64,000 nt of DNA from Bryobacterales bacterium (lineage in GTDB: Bacteria > Acidobacteriota > Terriglobia > Bryobacterales > Bryobacteraceae), in NCBI GenBank assembly GCA_003163855.1, contig PLRJ01000068.1:22878-86877 (forward strand), in the 5' to 3' direction. Both the position numbers and the translations under genes were made by a program. This document shows positions 63,600 through 64,000 of the stretch, in pieces. Each line of letters begins with the position of its first letter. Within the stretch, counting starts at the first letter, position 1. Below the pieces are notes generated by a model, which worked only from the letters and a program-made list of their open reading frames with translations, did no database searches and was not told the origin of the DNA.

Positions 63600-64000
63600 T
63601 TACGGATTTGCTGGTTTTGACTTCGCCCCGCCGAAATCAAATCTACGCCCAATAATCATCTTCACCAGCAGATGATCTGTCCCATGAGTGACACCCACGC
63701 CGACGCCGAAATTGAACTCCCAGTTGGGGCTGAGATTCAAATCGATGGCCGGAACAATCTGCTGCTGCTGATCGCGCACCGGATCGAACCCGGTTATCGG
63801 CCCGAGGGATCCGTAGTACTCCAAACCAGCGTTGATCTTCTTCGTAAAGTCAAAACCGGCTTTGAAATTGGGAGAAAACACCACTCCCTGCGAGACGCTG
63901 GGTCCATGAAACGAACGGTCGAACGTGGGATTGAAAGCCAGGTACCAGCGGCCCACTTGCTTATCGATAATCGGTCGTATTTCGAGCGTCCACGTATCGG
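63600..64000 (-). CDS. Outer-membrane beta-barrel protein, C-terminal part
   Basis: The gene runs off the window's end; its 5' part is missing, and the frame stays open to the last base. The visible ~133 residues alternate in beta-barrel fashion: DTWTLEIRPIIDKQVGRWYLAFNPTFDRSF, then GFDFTKKINAGLEYYGSLGP, and ELNFGVGVGVTHGTDHLLVKMIIGRRF near the end, cited in part. This resembles putative outer-membrane transporters with a final strand ending in aromatic Phe. A GTG at 63956 is an internal codon, not a start. Function unknown. Confidence 0.7.
   Translation of the reverse strand, partial: DTWTLEIRPIIDKQVGRWYLAFNPTFDRSFHGPSVSQGVVFSPNFKAGFDFTKKINAGLEYYGSLGPITGFDPVRDQQQQIVPAIDLNLSPNWEFNFGVGVGVTHGTDHLLVKMIIGRRFDFGGAKSKPANP

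Overview
The window reads as chromosomal DNA of an Acidobacteriota bacterium, most like the Bryobacterales/Solibacter group. Evidence: a VWA protein of the acidobacterial type, an ABC permease fused to an M1 peptidase, many secreted hydrolases and amidohydrolases, moderately GC-rich genes with short gaps, and no phage or IS genes. This assignment is inference from gene content; no rRNA is present.

Layout. 0-8 kb: end of a peroxiredoxin gene, then a minus-strand group (SNF2 helicase, ECF sigma factor, membrane protein), an outer-membrane protein and a chemotaxis receptor. 8-16 kb: STAS-like protein, VWA protein, a fused acyl ligase-carrier-acyltransferase, thiC, ispG and a nucleotidyltransferase with a small partner gene missed by ordinary gene calling. 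16-21 kb: sedolisin-type protease, HD protein, DUF2961 protein, LMF1-like membrane protein, tRNA-Cys. 21-32 kb: a run of plus-strand genes (Tricorn-like propeller/amidohydrolase, two tandem amidases, GH13 glucosidase, DUF2235-cytochrome c fusion). 32-43 kb: metabolic and repair genes including an alkyltransferase-like protein and polyphosphate kinase. 43-47 kb: ABC ATPase and permease-peptidase.

47.7-54.7 kb is an accessory, decaying stretch. It holds a retron: a reverse transcriptase whose gene starts 3 nt after one arm of a 16-nt inverted repeat (49075-49090 with 49225-49240), which brackets a structured non-coding RNA as the a1/a2 arms of a retron msr-msd do. Around it lie two antitoxin genes (DUF433, HigA) whose toxin partners survive only as stubs, two genes interrupted by in-frame TAG codons, and two families of dispersed intergenic repeats. 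54.7-64 kb returns to ordinary genes: M16 protease, carboxylesterase, D-aminoacylase, two convergent GT4 glycosyltransferases and a cut-off outer-membrane protein.

Two window-wide signals stand out. Several genes carry a TANNNT-like -10 hexamer exactly 6-7 nt before their start codon with no Shine-Dalgarno, implying leaderless mRNAs. One of the two tandem amidases has lost both catalytic serines while its neighbour keeps them.
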